The notes beneath the pieces are model-generated. The model had not been told where the DNA came from. It worked only from the letters and a program-made list of their open reading frames with translations, and made no database searches. From positions 864,777-928,776 of the forward strand of contig NZ_KE332388.1 in the NCBI RefSeq assembly GCF_000409775.1: a stretch of 64,000 nt of DNA, read 5' to 3'. The translations under genes were made by a program, and so were the position numbers. The stretch comes from Litchfieldella anticariensis FP35 = DSM 16096 (GTDB lineage: Bacteria > Pseudomonadota > Gammaproteobacteria > Pseudomonadales > Halomonadaceae). Below, one piece after another: positions 25,823 to 34,894 of the stretch (positions are counted from its first letter, which is position 1; the number at the start of each line of letters is the position of its first letter).

Positions 25823-28180
25823 TCATGCATGCTTGGGGTTCATGCGTGATAGCCAGACGCTGCCAATGGCAAAGGCCAGTACATAGCAGATTCCCCCCGC
25901 CGCCAGGGTCGAACTCTGGCCGAAGTGGACGGACAATAGCGGTGCCAGCGCGGCACCAAGCACCGAGGCGAAGCCGTTGATCCCCCAGGCCCAGGGAATC
26001 CAGCGATCCTGGCCGGCAAGCTGACGCAACGCCCAGGGGAAAGGACGGCCCATGGCCCACGCCAAAGGCAACAACAGCATGACCAGCAACGCGATGCGCA
26101 GAGGGAAGGCCGGAGTGCTCAACGCATGAACGGCGAGGAAAGGCACCAAAGCCAACGCCAGGCCAAGAGCCACGGCAGTATAGACTCGTATCAGACTGCC
26201 ATGGCTAGCGGTTTCGGGCGTCATGGCACTGCCGATACCGGAACCGATCAGAAAGGTGGCGAAGACCAGCGCCGCGACAAGCACCGGCTCACCCAGATAC
26301 AGGATCAGGCGCTGGAAGATCACCAATTCGACCAGGATGTAGCCCATACCGAGGGCGATGAAATAACCAGCGACCGACAGCCGGCTGAAGGGGCGTTGAA
26401 TCTGCGGCAACCGGCCCAAGGGCACCAGGATCAACAAGAACGCCAGCATCGCCACGACAACGGTGGTGACCACTAACAGGATCAACGTCCAGTCGAGATA
26501 GCTCCAGCCCTGACCGCCCAGCTCTCGAACGATCCGCGATGCCTTTCCCCAAGCCAGGGAACGCCATGGGTAAGGGCTGTCGAGTTCGGCCGGAGCGGCG
26601 TGGAACAGGCTTGCCTCTCGTGGCAGCGGCTGGCGTTCGAATAGTGCCCGCGCTATATCGTGGAAGACAGGCGTGTCCAGCCGATGATAGCGGTTGGTTT
26701 GTCCGCGTCCTATGCCAGGCAACCAGGCAGTATCGAACCGCCACCTCTCCGAAAACTCCCGCAGCTCAGCGAGATCCGCCTCGTCCAATGGCTGTGGCGA
26801 AGCCAAGATCAACAGTGCTTGCAAGCCACGCAGCACGGCCACTCGATCACCCGGCTCTGCCGCGCCATGCTGGCGTAACGCCCGATCCAGCGTGGCCATC
26901 ACGCGAGGATAGTATCGGGGTGGATAGTCGAGCGGCAGCGGAATGGCGAGCAGGCCATTGGTGTTCAGGCGTGTCAGCGCCAGCTCCAGGCCGGCTACCG
27001 TAAGCGTATAGTCCTCGGCAGCGGCATCGCCTTCTTCCCAGGCGGCGTCGAAAGCGATGATCGAGTAAGGCGCATCGGCAGCGATGACCAGGTGGCGCCA
27101 GGTACCATCCTCGATCAATCTCACCCCGGCCTTGCTCGCGCCACGCGCCTGGGCAATACCGAGAAGCCGAGCATCGGGCTCCACCCAGGCGACATCTCGC
27201 CCTTGGGCCGCGATGAGCGTCTGCCAGGCGCCACTACCCAGCACCAGTACCCGGCCCTCCGGGCGCAGTTGCAAGGGCAATCCGGCCAACGAGCCGCGCA
27301 TATACTCGGCATTCGCTGGCCACTGACGAGGCATGGGCACCACCCGATCACTGCCGATGACGGCCGCATCCACCGACGGCACGCTGCTAGTCCAACCCAG
27401 GCTCAGGCCTGGTGCGAAGCGCAGGCTGTCGGCCCGAAACAGGCTGAGTCGGCCAGGCAGGCCAGAGCGCACCGCCAACGTCTCGACACCCGGCAAGTCA
27501 CGGATCTCGGACAAGGCCTTGAAGTCCGACACCGCTGGTTCCGGCGGCCGAACGCTGGCGACCAGCGCCAGTACCAAGCCCAGGCAACATATCACGCCTG
27601 TAGGCCACCGATTGCGAGCGAACCCCAGCATGCTTCCCAACGCGAACAGCAGCGCGGCGACCACCGCTAACGCCATGGCCACCGGGGCGATGGCCAGCAA
27701 TGCCGCGGCCCCCAGGCTACCGGCCCCACTGCCAAGCAGGTTGGCCGCGTACAGCGCACGGGTATTCTCGGGCCAGCGCAGGAAGACCTGGCCAATCGCC
27801 AGGCCGGCGCCATAAAAGGGGATGAAAGCGACGAAGTCCACCAGCAGCAAGCGCACGAGCTCGCGCATGTTCCAACCGGCAAACACCGGCCGCAACGCGA
27901 CTCTCGATTGCACCAGGAGCAGCAACAGGAATCCGCCACCAGTGATGGCCAAGCCAGCAAGAAACCAGCCATCCCCACGGCTGAAGCGGTAGCGGCCAAC
28001 CAGCGCCAGGGTAGTACCCGCCGCCCCCAGGCCCAACAACGCCAGGGAAATGGCCAGCCCGGCGAAGTGATACCAGTGGCTGAACTCGAACAATCGCAAC
28101 AACAGGACTTCCAGGGCCAACAGTGCTGCGGAGACACCAGCCACGGCCACAAGATCGAGTCGACGCGGCGTTCCCATCAT
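25823..28180 (-). CDS. Membrane protein with spermidine-synthase-like domain
   Basis: About 786 aa. Six or so N-terminal TM helices (about 10-215) are followed by a soluble domain resembling a spermidine synthase/SAM-binding fold (VLVLGSGAWQTLIAAQ; IIAFDAAWEEGDAAAEDYTLT), then a second membrane block (about 590-780). The degenerate GSGAWQ nucleotide loop replaces the usual GGGDG, so polyamine synthesis is doubtful. The start is uncertain (ATG at 28180 or 28177, or GTG at 28186 overlapping the pcm stop). It is coupled to the exported pcm gene, implying a shared envelope role. Confidence 0.75.
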   Translation of the reverse strand: MMGTPRRLDLVAVAGVSAALLALEVLLLRLFEFSHWYHFAGLAISLALLGLGAAGTTLALVGRYRFSRGDGWFLAGLAITGGGFLLLLLVQSRVALRPVFAGWNMRELVRLLLVDFVAFIPFYGAGLAIGQVFLRWPENTRALYAANLLGSGAGSLGAAALLAIAPVAMALAVVAALLFALGSMLGFARNRWPTGVICCLGLVLALVASVRPPEPAVSDFKALSEIRDLPGVETLAVRSGLPGRLSLFRADSLRFAPGLSLGWTSSVPSVDAAVIGSDRVVPMPRQWPANAEYMRGSLAGLPLQLRPEGRVLVLGSGAWQTLIAAQGRDVAWVEPDARLLGIAQARGASKAGVRLIEDGTWRHLVIAADAPYSIIAFDAAWEEGDAAAEDYTLTVAGLELALTRLNTNGLLAIPLPLDYPPRYYPRVMATLDRALRQHGAAEPGDRVAVLRGLQALLILASPQPLDEADLAELREFSERWRFDTAWLPGIGRGQTNRYHRLDTPVFHDIARALFERQPLPREASLFHAAPAELDSPYPWRSLAWGKASRIVRELGGQGWSYLDWTLILLVVTTVVVAMLAFLLILVPLGRLPQIQRPFSRLSVAGYFIALGMGYILVELVIFQRLILYLGEPVLVAALVFATFLIGSGIGSAMTPETASHGSLIRVYTAVALGLALALVPFLAVHALSTPAFPLRIALLVMLLLPLAWAMGRPFPWALRQLAGQDRWIPWAWGINGFASVLGAALAPLLSVHFGQSSTLAAGGICYVLAFAIGSVWLSRMNPKHA

Positions 28181-28186
28181 CCCCAC

Positions 28187-28969
28187 TCAGTGCCCACCGG
28201 TGAGTGGCACGAAGCGCACCGAGGTCAGGTTGCGGCTACTCACCTCGCCATCGGCGTTCTTTTCCACCAGCAGCAGGTTCTGGATCCAGCCGCTACGCCC
28301 TACCGGAATCACCATGTACCCGTGGGGACGAAGCTGGGCCACCAAGGGGGGCGGCGTGTGCGACGCCGCCGCCGTGACGACGATGGCATCGAACGGTGCA
28401 CGAGCCTCGTGGCCGTAGTAGCCGTCGCCGTGCAGCACGGTGATGTTGCGATAGCCCATTCGCCCGAGGCGCTCGGCAGCACTTTCGGCCAGATCGCGGA
28501 TGATTTCGATGGTTACCACTTCGTCGACGATCTCGGCGAGGATCGCTGCCTGGTAGCCGGACCCCGTGCCCACTTCCAGCACGCGATCGTCGGCTTCCAG
28601 TTCCAGGCGCTCGGTCATGTAGGCAACGACATACGGTTGGGAGATCGTCTGGCCGTGACCGATGGGTTGGGGGCTGTCTTGGTAAGCGCGCTCCGCCGAG
28701 ACCATCGGCGCAAAGCGGTGGCGCGGCACCCGATACATGACCTCGAGCACCGTCTCATCACTCACTCCTCGGTCCTCGATTTGATCACGCACCATCTCCG
28801 CTCTGAGCTCGGCGAACTCGTCGTCGAAACTCGGGCGCTGGGGTGTTCCGTCCTCACGCGTGGCTTCCAGCAGCACCGTGACGTTCTGCGCGACGGCGGG
28901 AGCGCAAGCAAGCAGGACCAACAGCGATACGCTGCCAATCCAACCGGCCTGTGGGTATGCCTGGACCAT
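28187..28969 (-). CDS. pcm: Exported protein-L-isoaspartate O-methyltransferase
   Basis: 260 aa. Uses SAM to methylate L-isoaspartyl residues for repair of aged proteins. The SAM motif LEVGTGSGYQAAILAEI, the upstream RHRF and HGQTISQPYVVAYMTE substrate segment, and DAIVVTAAA are typical. Unlike E. coli Pcm it has an N-terminal signal sequence (LLVLLACAPAVAQ), so the product is probably periplasmic; the LLAC motif could also be a lipobox. SAM is not expected in the periplasm, which makes the location puzzling. It is directly upstream of the spermidine-synthase-like membrane protein. Confidence 0.85.
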   Translation of the reverse strand: MVQAYPQAGWIGSVSLLVLLACAPAVAQNVTVLLEATREDGTPQRPSFDDEFAELRAEMVRDQIEDRGVSDETVLEVMYRVPRHRFAPMVSAERAYQDSPQPIGHGQTISQPYVVAYMTERLELEADDRVLEVGTGSGYQAAILAEIVDEVVTIEIIRDLAESAAERLGRMGYRNITVLHGDGYYGHEARAPFDAIVVTAAASHTPPPLVAQLRPHGYMVIPVGRSGWIQNLLLVEKNADGEVSSRNLTSVRFVPLTGGH

Positions 28970-29052
28970 TTCCGGCTCCTCTAAGGACTCCGGAATTCAA
29001 AGAATAGGCCAGCTTCCACGTGACGTGCGAAACCCGAGCTGCGCAGCCTACG

Positions 29053-29910
29053 TCAATCGTCGTCCTGTGCGTCCCAGTCCGGTGCCAAGCGCTCAGCCTG
29101 TTCTGCACGAACGTCATCGATGACGGCCATCAGGTCCTCGACATCGACGCTGGTCGTATCGTGCTCGAAACAACCGGTGAGCGGGCTGTCCGGGTGCAAT
29201 TCGCCGGTTTCGAACAACGCCCAGATCTCCTTGCCGTAATCGGTAGTCAACAGTTCCGGGGCAAAGCGGCCGAAATAGGCACGCATGTTGGCGACATCGC
29301 GCTCCAGCATCATGGCGGCGTTGTTATTGCCAGCCGCATCCACTGCCTGGGGAAGATCGATGATCACCGGCCCTTGTCGGTCGACCAACACATTGAACTC
29401 GGAAAGATCGCCATGTACCAGGCCAGCGCATAACATGCGCACCACGCCGGCCATCACCTGGGCATGGTAATCGCGAGCCTGCTCAGCGCTCAGGGTGACA
29501 TCATCCAGCCGCGGGGCAGCGTACCCTTCGTCGTCGGCTACCAGTTCCATCAACAGCACGCCATCGACAAAACCGTATGGTTGGGGAACGCGCACGCCGG
29601 CCGACGCCAACCGATACAGCGCCTCGACCTCAGCGTTCAACCACGCCTGTTCCTGCTCTTTCTGGCCATAGCGGGTCTTTTTCGACATCGCTCGGGCACG
29701 GCGGCTGTTACGTACCTTACGGCCTTCCTGGTACTGCACCGCCTGCTTGAAGCTACGTTGCTTGGCTTCCTTGAAGACCTTGGCGCAGCGCAAGTGCTCG
29801 CCGCAACGCACCACATACACCTGCGCTTCCTTACCGCTCATCAACTGGGTAATGACCTCATCGATCATGCCGTCGTCGATCAGCGGCTGTAATCTCTTGG
29901 GTACTTTCAT
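29053..29910 (-). CDS. RIO-family serine protein kinase
   Basis: 285 aa. Atypical protein kinase similar to the bacterial RIO1-like kinases (for example PA4780 of Pseudomonas). The ATP lysine lies in CAKVFKEAKQRSFKQAV, the catalytic loop is GLVHGDLSEFNVLV and the metal-binding segment IIDLPQAVDAAGNNNA. The target is unknown. The start ATG at 29910 is preceded by a 17-bp duplication that creates a six-codon upstream reading frame ending exactly on this ATG. Confidence 0.88.
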   Translation of the reverse strand: MKVPKRLQPLIDDGMIDEVITQLMSGKEAQVYVVRCGEHLRCAKVFKEAKQRSFKQAVQYQEGRKVRNSRRARAMSKKTRYGQKEQEQAWLNAEVEALYRLASAGVRVPQPYGFVDGVLLMELVADDEGYAAPRLDDVTLSAEQARDYHAQVMAGVVRMLCAGLVHGDLSEFNVLVDRQGPVIIDLPQAVDAAGNNNAAMMLERDVANMRAYFGRFAPELLTTDYGKEIWALFETGELHPDSPLTGCFEHDTTSVDVEDLMAVIDDVRAEQAERLAPDWDAQDDD

Positions 29911-29927
29911 TTCTTGGGTACTTTCAT
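29907..29927 (-). CDS. Putative upstream leader peptide MKVPKK
   Basis: ATG AAA GTA CCC AAG AAA TGA, formed by tandem duplication of the first 17 bp of the kinase gene. Its TGA overlaps the kinase ATG (ATGA), so re-initiation is possible. Whether it is translated cannot be told from sequence; no strong ribosome site precedes it. Confidence 0.3.
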   Translation of the reverse strand: MKVPKK

Positions 29928-29961
29928 GGTTCTTGGTAATCAGCCCTCTCTAGATACGAGC

Positions 29962-29999
29962 AATGTGTAAGCCTTTTCAGAATGTGTAAACCTTTTCAG
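29962..29999 (-). repeat. Tandem 19-bp duplication at the dbpA 3' end
   Basis: AATGTGTAAGCCTTTTCAG and AATGTGTAAACCTTTTCAG lie head to tail with one mismatch. The second unit contains the dbpA stop codon (29996-29998). Confidence 0.8.
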
Positions 30000-31381
30000 A
30001 TGACCCGACGAACACGGAATGAACGTCCCTTGAGTTTCCCTTCGCTCAATTTCCGCAGCGCTGCCTTGGCGACGTCACGGTGGATAGCGATATAGGCACT
30101 ACGCTCCTGGACCTTGATCTTGCCCACCTGGTCGCCGTTGATCCCCCCTTCTCCCGTCAGCGCGCCAAGGATATCGCCGGGGCGCAGCTTGTGTTTCTTA
30201 CCACCGTCGAGCTGCAGCGTCGCCATAGCGGGTGAAAAGGGAGCCTGTTCGAGCCCCCGACCAGTCGGCAGCGGCTCCGCCTCGAGTTTCTGACCAAGGA
30301 ACTCGGCGAGTCGCGTCAGCCGATAGTCTTCCTTCTCGGTGATCAGGGTATAGGCCACACCCGTGCTGCCAGCCCGACCGGTACGACCGACACGGTGTAC
30401 ATGCACCTCGAGATCACGCGCGATCTGAAAGTTGAACACCGCGTCGAGCGCCTCGATATCCAGACCACGCGCCGCCACGTCGGTGGCCACCAGGATCGAA
30501 GCGCTCTTGTTGGCGAACACTTCCAAGGTCCGATCGCGGTCGCGCTGCTCGAGGTCGCCATGTAGTGCCAAGGCACTGAAGCCATGCTCGCACAAGGCAT
30601 CGGCAACCTCCTGTGTCTCACGCTTGGTGTTGCAGAATACGACGCTGGACTCGGGGCGGTGAGTGAGCAGTAACCGATGCAGTGCCTCGAGCCGCGCCGG
30701 CTCGTCTGTCACCCGATGAAAATGCTGACGAATACTGGAACTGTCATGGGTCTCAGCAACCTCAACCGCCACCGGCTCGTGCATCATTCGCTCGGCGATC
30801 AGGCGAATGCCGTCAGCATAAGTAGCACTGAACAATAGCGTCTGACGAGTGGATGGCGTCTCGTCAATGATGGCCTCCAATGCAGTCTGGAATCCCATAT
30901 CGAGCATACGGTCGGCCTCATCCAACACCAGGGTGTTGAGCTTGGCCAGGCTCAGAGAGCCCTTGCGCAGGTGCTCCTCCACCCGGCCCGGTGTGCCGAC
31001 AATGACATGCGCTCCATGCGCCAGCGAGCCGAGCTGCGGGCCGAAGGGGGCGCCACCACACAGCGTCAGCACTTTGACATTGGCCAGGGTTCGCGCCAGC
31101 CGTCGCAACTCCCCTGCCACCTGCCCCGCCAATTCACGGGTCGGGCACAGTACCAGCGCCTGCACGTGGAAACGTGTCACCTCGAGCCGCGACAACAGCC
31201 CGAGGCCGAAAGCCGCCGTCTTGCCCGAACCGGTCTTGGCTTGGGCAATGACATCCCGGCCCGCCAGCATCGTAGGCAGGCTCTCGGCCTGAATCGGGGT
31301 CATGGCGTGATAGCCAAGCGATTCCAGATTGGTCAGTAACTCCGGTGCCAATGGCAGGGAGGCAAAAGTGGAATCGGGCAC
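29996..31381 (-). CDS. dbpA: ATP-dependent RNA helicase DbpA
   Basis: 461 aa, close to E. coli DbpA (457). DEAD-box motifs: Q motif with TPIQAESLP, AQAKTGSGKT, PTRELA, TPGR, DEADRMLDMGF, SAT, and HRVGRTGRAG. The C-terminal ~75 residues form the DbpA RNA-binding domain (KLRPGDILGALTGEGGINGDQVGKIKV), which targets 23S rRNA hairpin 92 during 50S assembly. The start is taken as the GTG at 31381, with AGGA upstream; this fits the family length better than an in-frame ATG at 31450. Confidence 0.93.
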   Translation of the reverse strand: MPDSTFASLPLAPELLTNLESLGYHAMTPIQAESLPTMLAGRDVIAQAKTGSGKTAAFGLGLLSRLEVTRFHVQALVLCPTRELAGQVAGELRRLARTLANVKVLTLCGGAPFGPQLGSLAHGAHVIVGTPGRVEEHLRKGSLSLAKLNTLVLDEADRMLDMGFQTALEAIIDETPSTRQTLLFSATYADGIRLIAERMMHEPVAVEVAETHDSSSIRQHFHRVTDEPARLEALHRLLLTHRPESSVVFCNTKRETQEVADALCEHGFSALALHGDLEQRDRDRTLEVFANKSASILVATDVAARGLDIEALDAVFNFQIARDLEVHVHRVGRTGRAGSTGVAYTLITEKEDYRLTRLAEFLGQKLEAEPLPTGRGLEQAPFSPAMATLQLDGGKKHKLRPGDILGALTGEGGINGDQVGKIKVQERSAYIAIHRDVAKAALRKLSEGKLKGRSFRVRRVI

Positions 31382-31615
31382 GGTGGTGGTCCTGTGATGG
31401 AGGTAGTAGCAGTGCGGTGAGCGGGCTAAGTAGGGAGCCGTGACAGGCACCTGGAAACAGAGGCCATGAAGAGCCGGATGAAAGGCGAGCAGAATAACAG
31501 AGACGGGCCGTCAATGCCCATCATACGGACAGGCTTCCCGGCAAATAACCCTGTTCCCGATTTCGGTTGTTGAGTAAGATTTGCCCTTTCGATGATGACG
31601 TAACGGGATAACGAA

Positions 31616-32338
31616 ATGGGCAGGGCCTTCCAGAACCGCAAGGAATCCATGGCCAAGACGGCCGCCGCCAAGACCAAGGTCTATAGCAAATACGGTCGTG
31701 AAATCTATGTATGCGCCAAGTCGGGCGGTGTCGATCCAACCGGCAACCTGGCCCTGCGTGGCCTGATCGAACGCGCCAAGAAAGACCAGGTGCCTTCGCA
31801 CGTGATCGACAAGGCCCTCGAAAAGGCCAAGGGCGCCGGTGGCGAGGACTTCTCCCCGACCCGCTACGAGGGCTTCGGGCCGGGCAACTGCATGGTGATC
31901 GTCGATTGCCTGACCGACAATCCCAACCGTACCTTCGGCGACGTGCGCGCCTGCTTCACCAAGACCAAGTGCAAGATCGGCACGCCGGGCAGCGTCAGCC
32001 ACATGTTCGACCACTGTGCGATCCTGGCCTTCAAGGGCGAAGACGAAGAAGGCACCCTCGAGGCACTGATGGAAGCCGATGTCGACGTGACCGATATCGA
32101 GAACGAAGACGGGCAAATTACCGTGTTCGCTCCCCATACCGAATATGCCAAGGCCAAGCAGGCGCTGATCGACGCGTTCGGCGAGCTCGACTTCGAAGTC
32201 GATGAAATCCAGTTCGTACCGCAGACCACCACCCCGGTCGAAGGCGACGACGTGGCGATGTTCGAGAAATTCCTCGACATGCTCAACGACCTGGACGACG
32301 TACAGAACGTCTTCCACAACGCCGAGCTGGAAAGCTAA
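31616..32338 (+). CDS. YebC/PmpR-family protein (YeeN type)
   Basis: 240 aa. Starts [20 protein letters not shown], the form seen in YeeN-like members, and continues through the three-domain YebC fold ([39 protein letters not shown]). The family includes DNA-binding regulators and, in recent work, factors that help ribosomes at proline-rich stretches. GGGATAACGAA precedes the ATG. A perfect hairpin follows the stop at once. Confidence 0.9.
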   Translation: MGRAFQNRKESMAKTAAAKTKVYSKYGREIYVCAKSGGVDPTGNLALRGLIERAKKDQVPSHVIDKALEKAKGAGGEDFSPTRYEGFGPGNCMVIVDCLTDNPNRTFGDVRACFTKTKCKIGTPGSVSHMFDHCAILAFKGEDEEGTLEALMEADVDVTDIENEDGQITVFAPHTEYAKAKQALIDAFGELDFEVDEIQFVPQTTTPVEGDDVAMFEKFLDMLNDLDDVQNVFHNAELES

Positions 32339-32363
32339 AGAAGGGGGCATCATGCCCCCTTCT
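32339..32363. terminator. Bidirectional hairpin
   Basis: AGAAGGGGGCAT-C-ATGCCCCCTTCT, a perfect 12-bp inverted repeat between the convergent yebC-like and SPW genes. A T-tract is lacking, though the stem's own A/T ends may serve both directions. Confidence 0.7.
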
Positions 32364-32387
32364 CAGCCATTCATGGCGCGATTGTCA

Positions 32388-32756
32388 TCAAGCGGTCTTC
32401 TTGCCGCCGTGGCGATGCATCTCGATCAAGGACCAGATGGCATCGGCTCCCACCAGCAGGCCAATGATCACGCTGTTCCACATTGCCTCGACGATGCCGG
32501 CATAGCCCAGCAGGAAAGGCGCGAGGATCATCCACACGCCCAGGGCGAGCAGAATCCATTCTTCCCACTCCTGAGTCTTCCTGAGCACAGCGATAGCAAA
32601 CACCACTACCGCTACACCGACGAGCACCGGGTTCCACACGACGGCACCAGCGCCCGCTTCGGCATGGCCGAAGACAAAGGGTGAAATGACCAGCCAGACA
32701 CCAAACAGCAGCATCAACCAATCACGCCAATGTGTCTTCAACTGTATGGATTGCAT
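32388..32756 (-). CDS. SPW-repeat membrane protein
   Basis: 122 aa with four predicted TM helices in two tandem SPW-type repeats: WLMLLFGVWLVISPFVFG followed by WNPVLVGVAVV, then WILLALGVWMILAPFLLGY followed by WNSVIIGLLVG. Family function is unknown. GGAGG lies 7 nt before the ATG at 32756, so the in-frame GTG three codons upstream is unlikely. Confidence 0.88.
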   Translation of the reverse strand: MQSIQLKTHWRDWLMLLFGVWLVISPFVFGHAEAGAGAVVWNPVLVGVAVVVFAIAVLRKTQEWEEWILLALGVWMILAPFLLGYAGIVEAMWNSVIIGLLVGADAIWSLIEMHRHGGKKTA

Positions 32757-32911
32757 GTTACCCACCTCCTAACCGGATACCGGTTTATCCGATCAAGTGC
32801 CGTTTTGGCAGGTACTTAGACAACAGTATTGCCGATTTTGCACGTTTCAAGGGCATTGACGGCGCGATCGACGCCGATGAGCAGGCCTCATTGCCAGTCC
32901 AACGCCACGCA

Positions 32912-33181
32912 TCACTCTTCGTATGGCTCATCCGTGCGTGGTGCGCTCGGTGCCTGTTCATCCAGCGATTGCCGGTAGCGAATGCAACCCCTGATGAATT
33001 CCGGCCATTCGGGCACCACCGGGATCGGATCGCTGGGGTCCGGCAACAACCCCCATAGGTTGGGGTGATGCCAGCATAGCTCGTGCTTGCTGCAGTCCCG
33101 GTGCCGACGAATTCCCTCGCGCAACGCCTTCACTTCCGCGATGAGTTGTTCGCGTGTCATGGCTTCCAGGTCATCGTCCAT
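32912..33181 (-). CDS. Small conserved-type hypothetical protein
   Basis: 89 aa, soluble. Contains MTREQLIAEVKALREGIRRH and a CSKHELCWHHPNLWGLLPD segment whose Cys/His residues could bind metal. I recall similar short proteins with LCWHHPELW motifs in other proteobacteria but know no function. GGAGGCAAAG precedes the ATG at 33181. Confidence 0.6.
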   Translation of the reverse strand: MDDDLEAMTREQLIAEVKALREGIRRHRDCSKHELCWHHPNLWGLLPDPSDPIPVVPEWPEFIRGCIRYRQSLDEQAPSAPRTDEPYEE

Positions 33182-33391
33182 CTTTGCCTCCTTCCCCGCC
33201 AGGAATGGCGTGGGCAAAGCCGTCAACGACACATCGTTCATAGCACCAACGTTCAGATTAGCCCACCGCTAGTACTACGACACCCACCACGCTCTTCCCA
33301 GCCCATTCTCAGGAAAACGGCTGATAGCTGCGAAGGCTGGCCGGGAATACATTATCCGAGTCGCCAGTATCACACTTGCGGGGAAGGAATC

Positions 33392-34876
33392 ATGGCCAAA
33401 CGTTACCGCAGCATTCTCGACACGATCGGCAATACACCGGTCGTACGCATCAACAACCTGGCACCCGCCGGGGTGAACCTGTTCGTCAAGATCGAAGCGT
33501 TCAACCCCATGGGTTCTGTCAAGGATCGCCTGGCACTGGGCGTCATCGAAGATGCAGAGTGTCGGGGCGAATTGAAGCCGGGCCAAACCATCGTCGAAGC
33601 CACCAGTGGCAATACCGGAATCGGCCTGGCCATGGTTTGTGCCCAGAAAGGGTATCCGCTAGTCGTGACCATGGCCGAGAACTTCAGCGTGGAACGCCGC
33701 AAGCTGATGCGCTTCCTGGGCGCCAAGGTCGTGCTGACACCGGCCTCGGAAAAAGGCTCGGGCATGGTCGCCAAGGCTCGGGAGCTGGCCGAGGCCCATG
33801 GCTGGTGGCAGTCACGCCAGTTCGAAAACCCGGCCAATGCGGATATGCATGCTCGCACCACTGCCGTCGAGATCCTGGAGGACTTCGACGACGTCACGCT
33901 CGACTACTGGGTGACCGGTTTCGGCACGGCCGGGACTCTCAATGGGGTATCCAGAGTGCTGCGCCAACGCAGCCCCGAAACCCGCATCGTGGTCTGCGAG
34001 CCCGATAACTCCGCGATCCTGGCCAGCGGTATTCCCCAACAACGCAATAGCGACGGTTCTCATCGCCAGAGCCACCCCAGTTTCCGCCCTCACCTGATGC
34101 AGGGTTGGTCGCCTGACTTCGTTCCCAAACTGGCAGAGGAAGTGCTGGAGGAGCACCGTATTGACGAATACTTGGCCATCAACGGCAACGACGCATTGAG
34201 CTGTGCCCGCGACCTGGCCAGCAAGGAAGGCATCTTCGTCGGCATCTCTGCCGGGGCAACCTTCGCCGGAGCACTGCACATCGCCGCGAAAGCACCGCCA
34301 GGCGCCAATATCCTGTGCATGCTGCCCGATACCGGAGAGCGCTACCTGACTACGCCGCTGTTCGAGAGCATCGCCGTCGAAATGACGCAAGAGGAAATGG
34401 CGCTGTCACGCTCCACCCCGGGGTATCGATTCGATGCCTCCTCGGCCCCCACCCCAGCCAGCGCCGAACCGGTGGCACTCGACTTGGAAGCGAAAGCCGA
34501 GGTGGAACGCATCATCAGCGACGTCGAGCATCCCGTCGTCATGTTTGCCCTGGAGTGGTGTGAATTCTGCTGGTCGGTGCGCAAGGTGCTACAGCACTAT
34601 GAAATCCCTTATCGCAGTATCGACCTGGACTCGGTGGAATATCAGCAGGACAACCGAGGCGGCAAGATTCGCGCCGTGCTGAAAGACATGACCGGCAGCG
34701 TGACCCTGCCCCAGCTATTCATCGGTGGCGAATTCATCGGCGGCTGCACCGAGTTGTTCGACCTGTGCAAGGAAGGCACATTGTTCGAGCGCCTCCAAGC
34801 GTTGAACGTCCCACATGACGCCGGAAAGACGGTCGATCCTTACAGCATGCTGCCCAGTTGGTTGCATCCTAGGTAA
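33392..34876 (+). CDS. Cysteine synthase fused to a glutaredoxin domain
   Basis: 494 aa. Residues 1 to about 330 form a PLP-dependent O-acetylserine sulfhydrylase: the PLP lysine K44 is in NPMGSVKDR, the substrate loop is TSGNTGIGLA and the phosphate-binding loop GFGTAGTLNGVSRVL. After a short linker a glutaredoxin domain follows, with a CEFC active site (C390, C393) and TLPQLFIGGEFIGGCTELFDL. Together they suggest cysteine synthesis linked to thiol redox control, perhaps use of thiosulfate (S-sulfocysteine reduction) as in CysM plus glutaredoxin; this is inference. GGAAGGAA precedes the ATG. Confidence 0.9.
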   Translation: MAKRYRSILDTIGNTPVVRINNLAPAGVNLFVKIEAFNPMGSVKDRLALGVIEDAECRGELKPGQTIVEATSGNTGIGLAMVCAQKGYPLVVTMAENFSVERRKLMRFLGAKVVLTPASEKGSGMVAKARELAEAHGWWQSRQFENPANADMHARTTAVEILEDFDDVTLDYWVTGFGTAGTLNGVSRVLRQRSPETRIVVCEPDNSAILASGIPQQRNSDGSHRQSHPSFRPHLMQGWSPDFVPKLAEEVLEEHRIDEYLAINGNDALSCARDLASKEGIFVGISAGATFAGALHIAAKAPPGANILCMLPDTGERYLTTPLFESIAVEMTQEEMALSRSTPGYRFDASSAPTPASAEPVALDLEAKAEVERIISDVEHPVVMFALEWCEFCWSVRKVLQHYEIPYRSIDLDSVEYQQDNRGGKIRAVLKDMTGSVTLPQLFIGGEFIGGCTELFDLCKEGTLFERLQALNVPHDAGKTVDPYSMLPSWLHPR

Positions 34877-34894
34877 GTGGCTGGGCGAAAGAAC

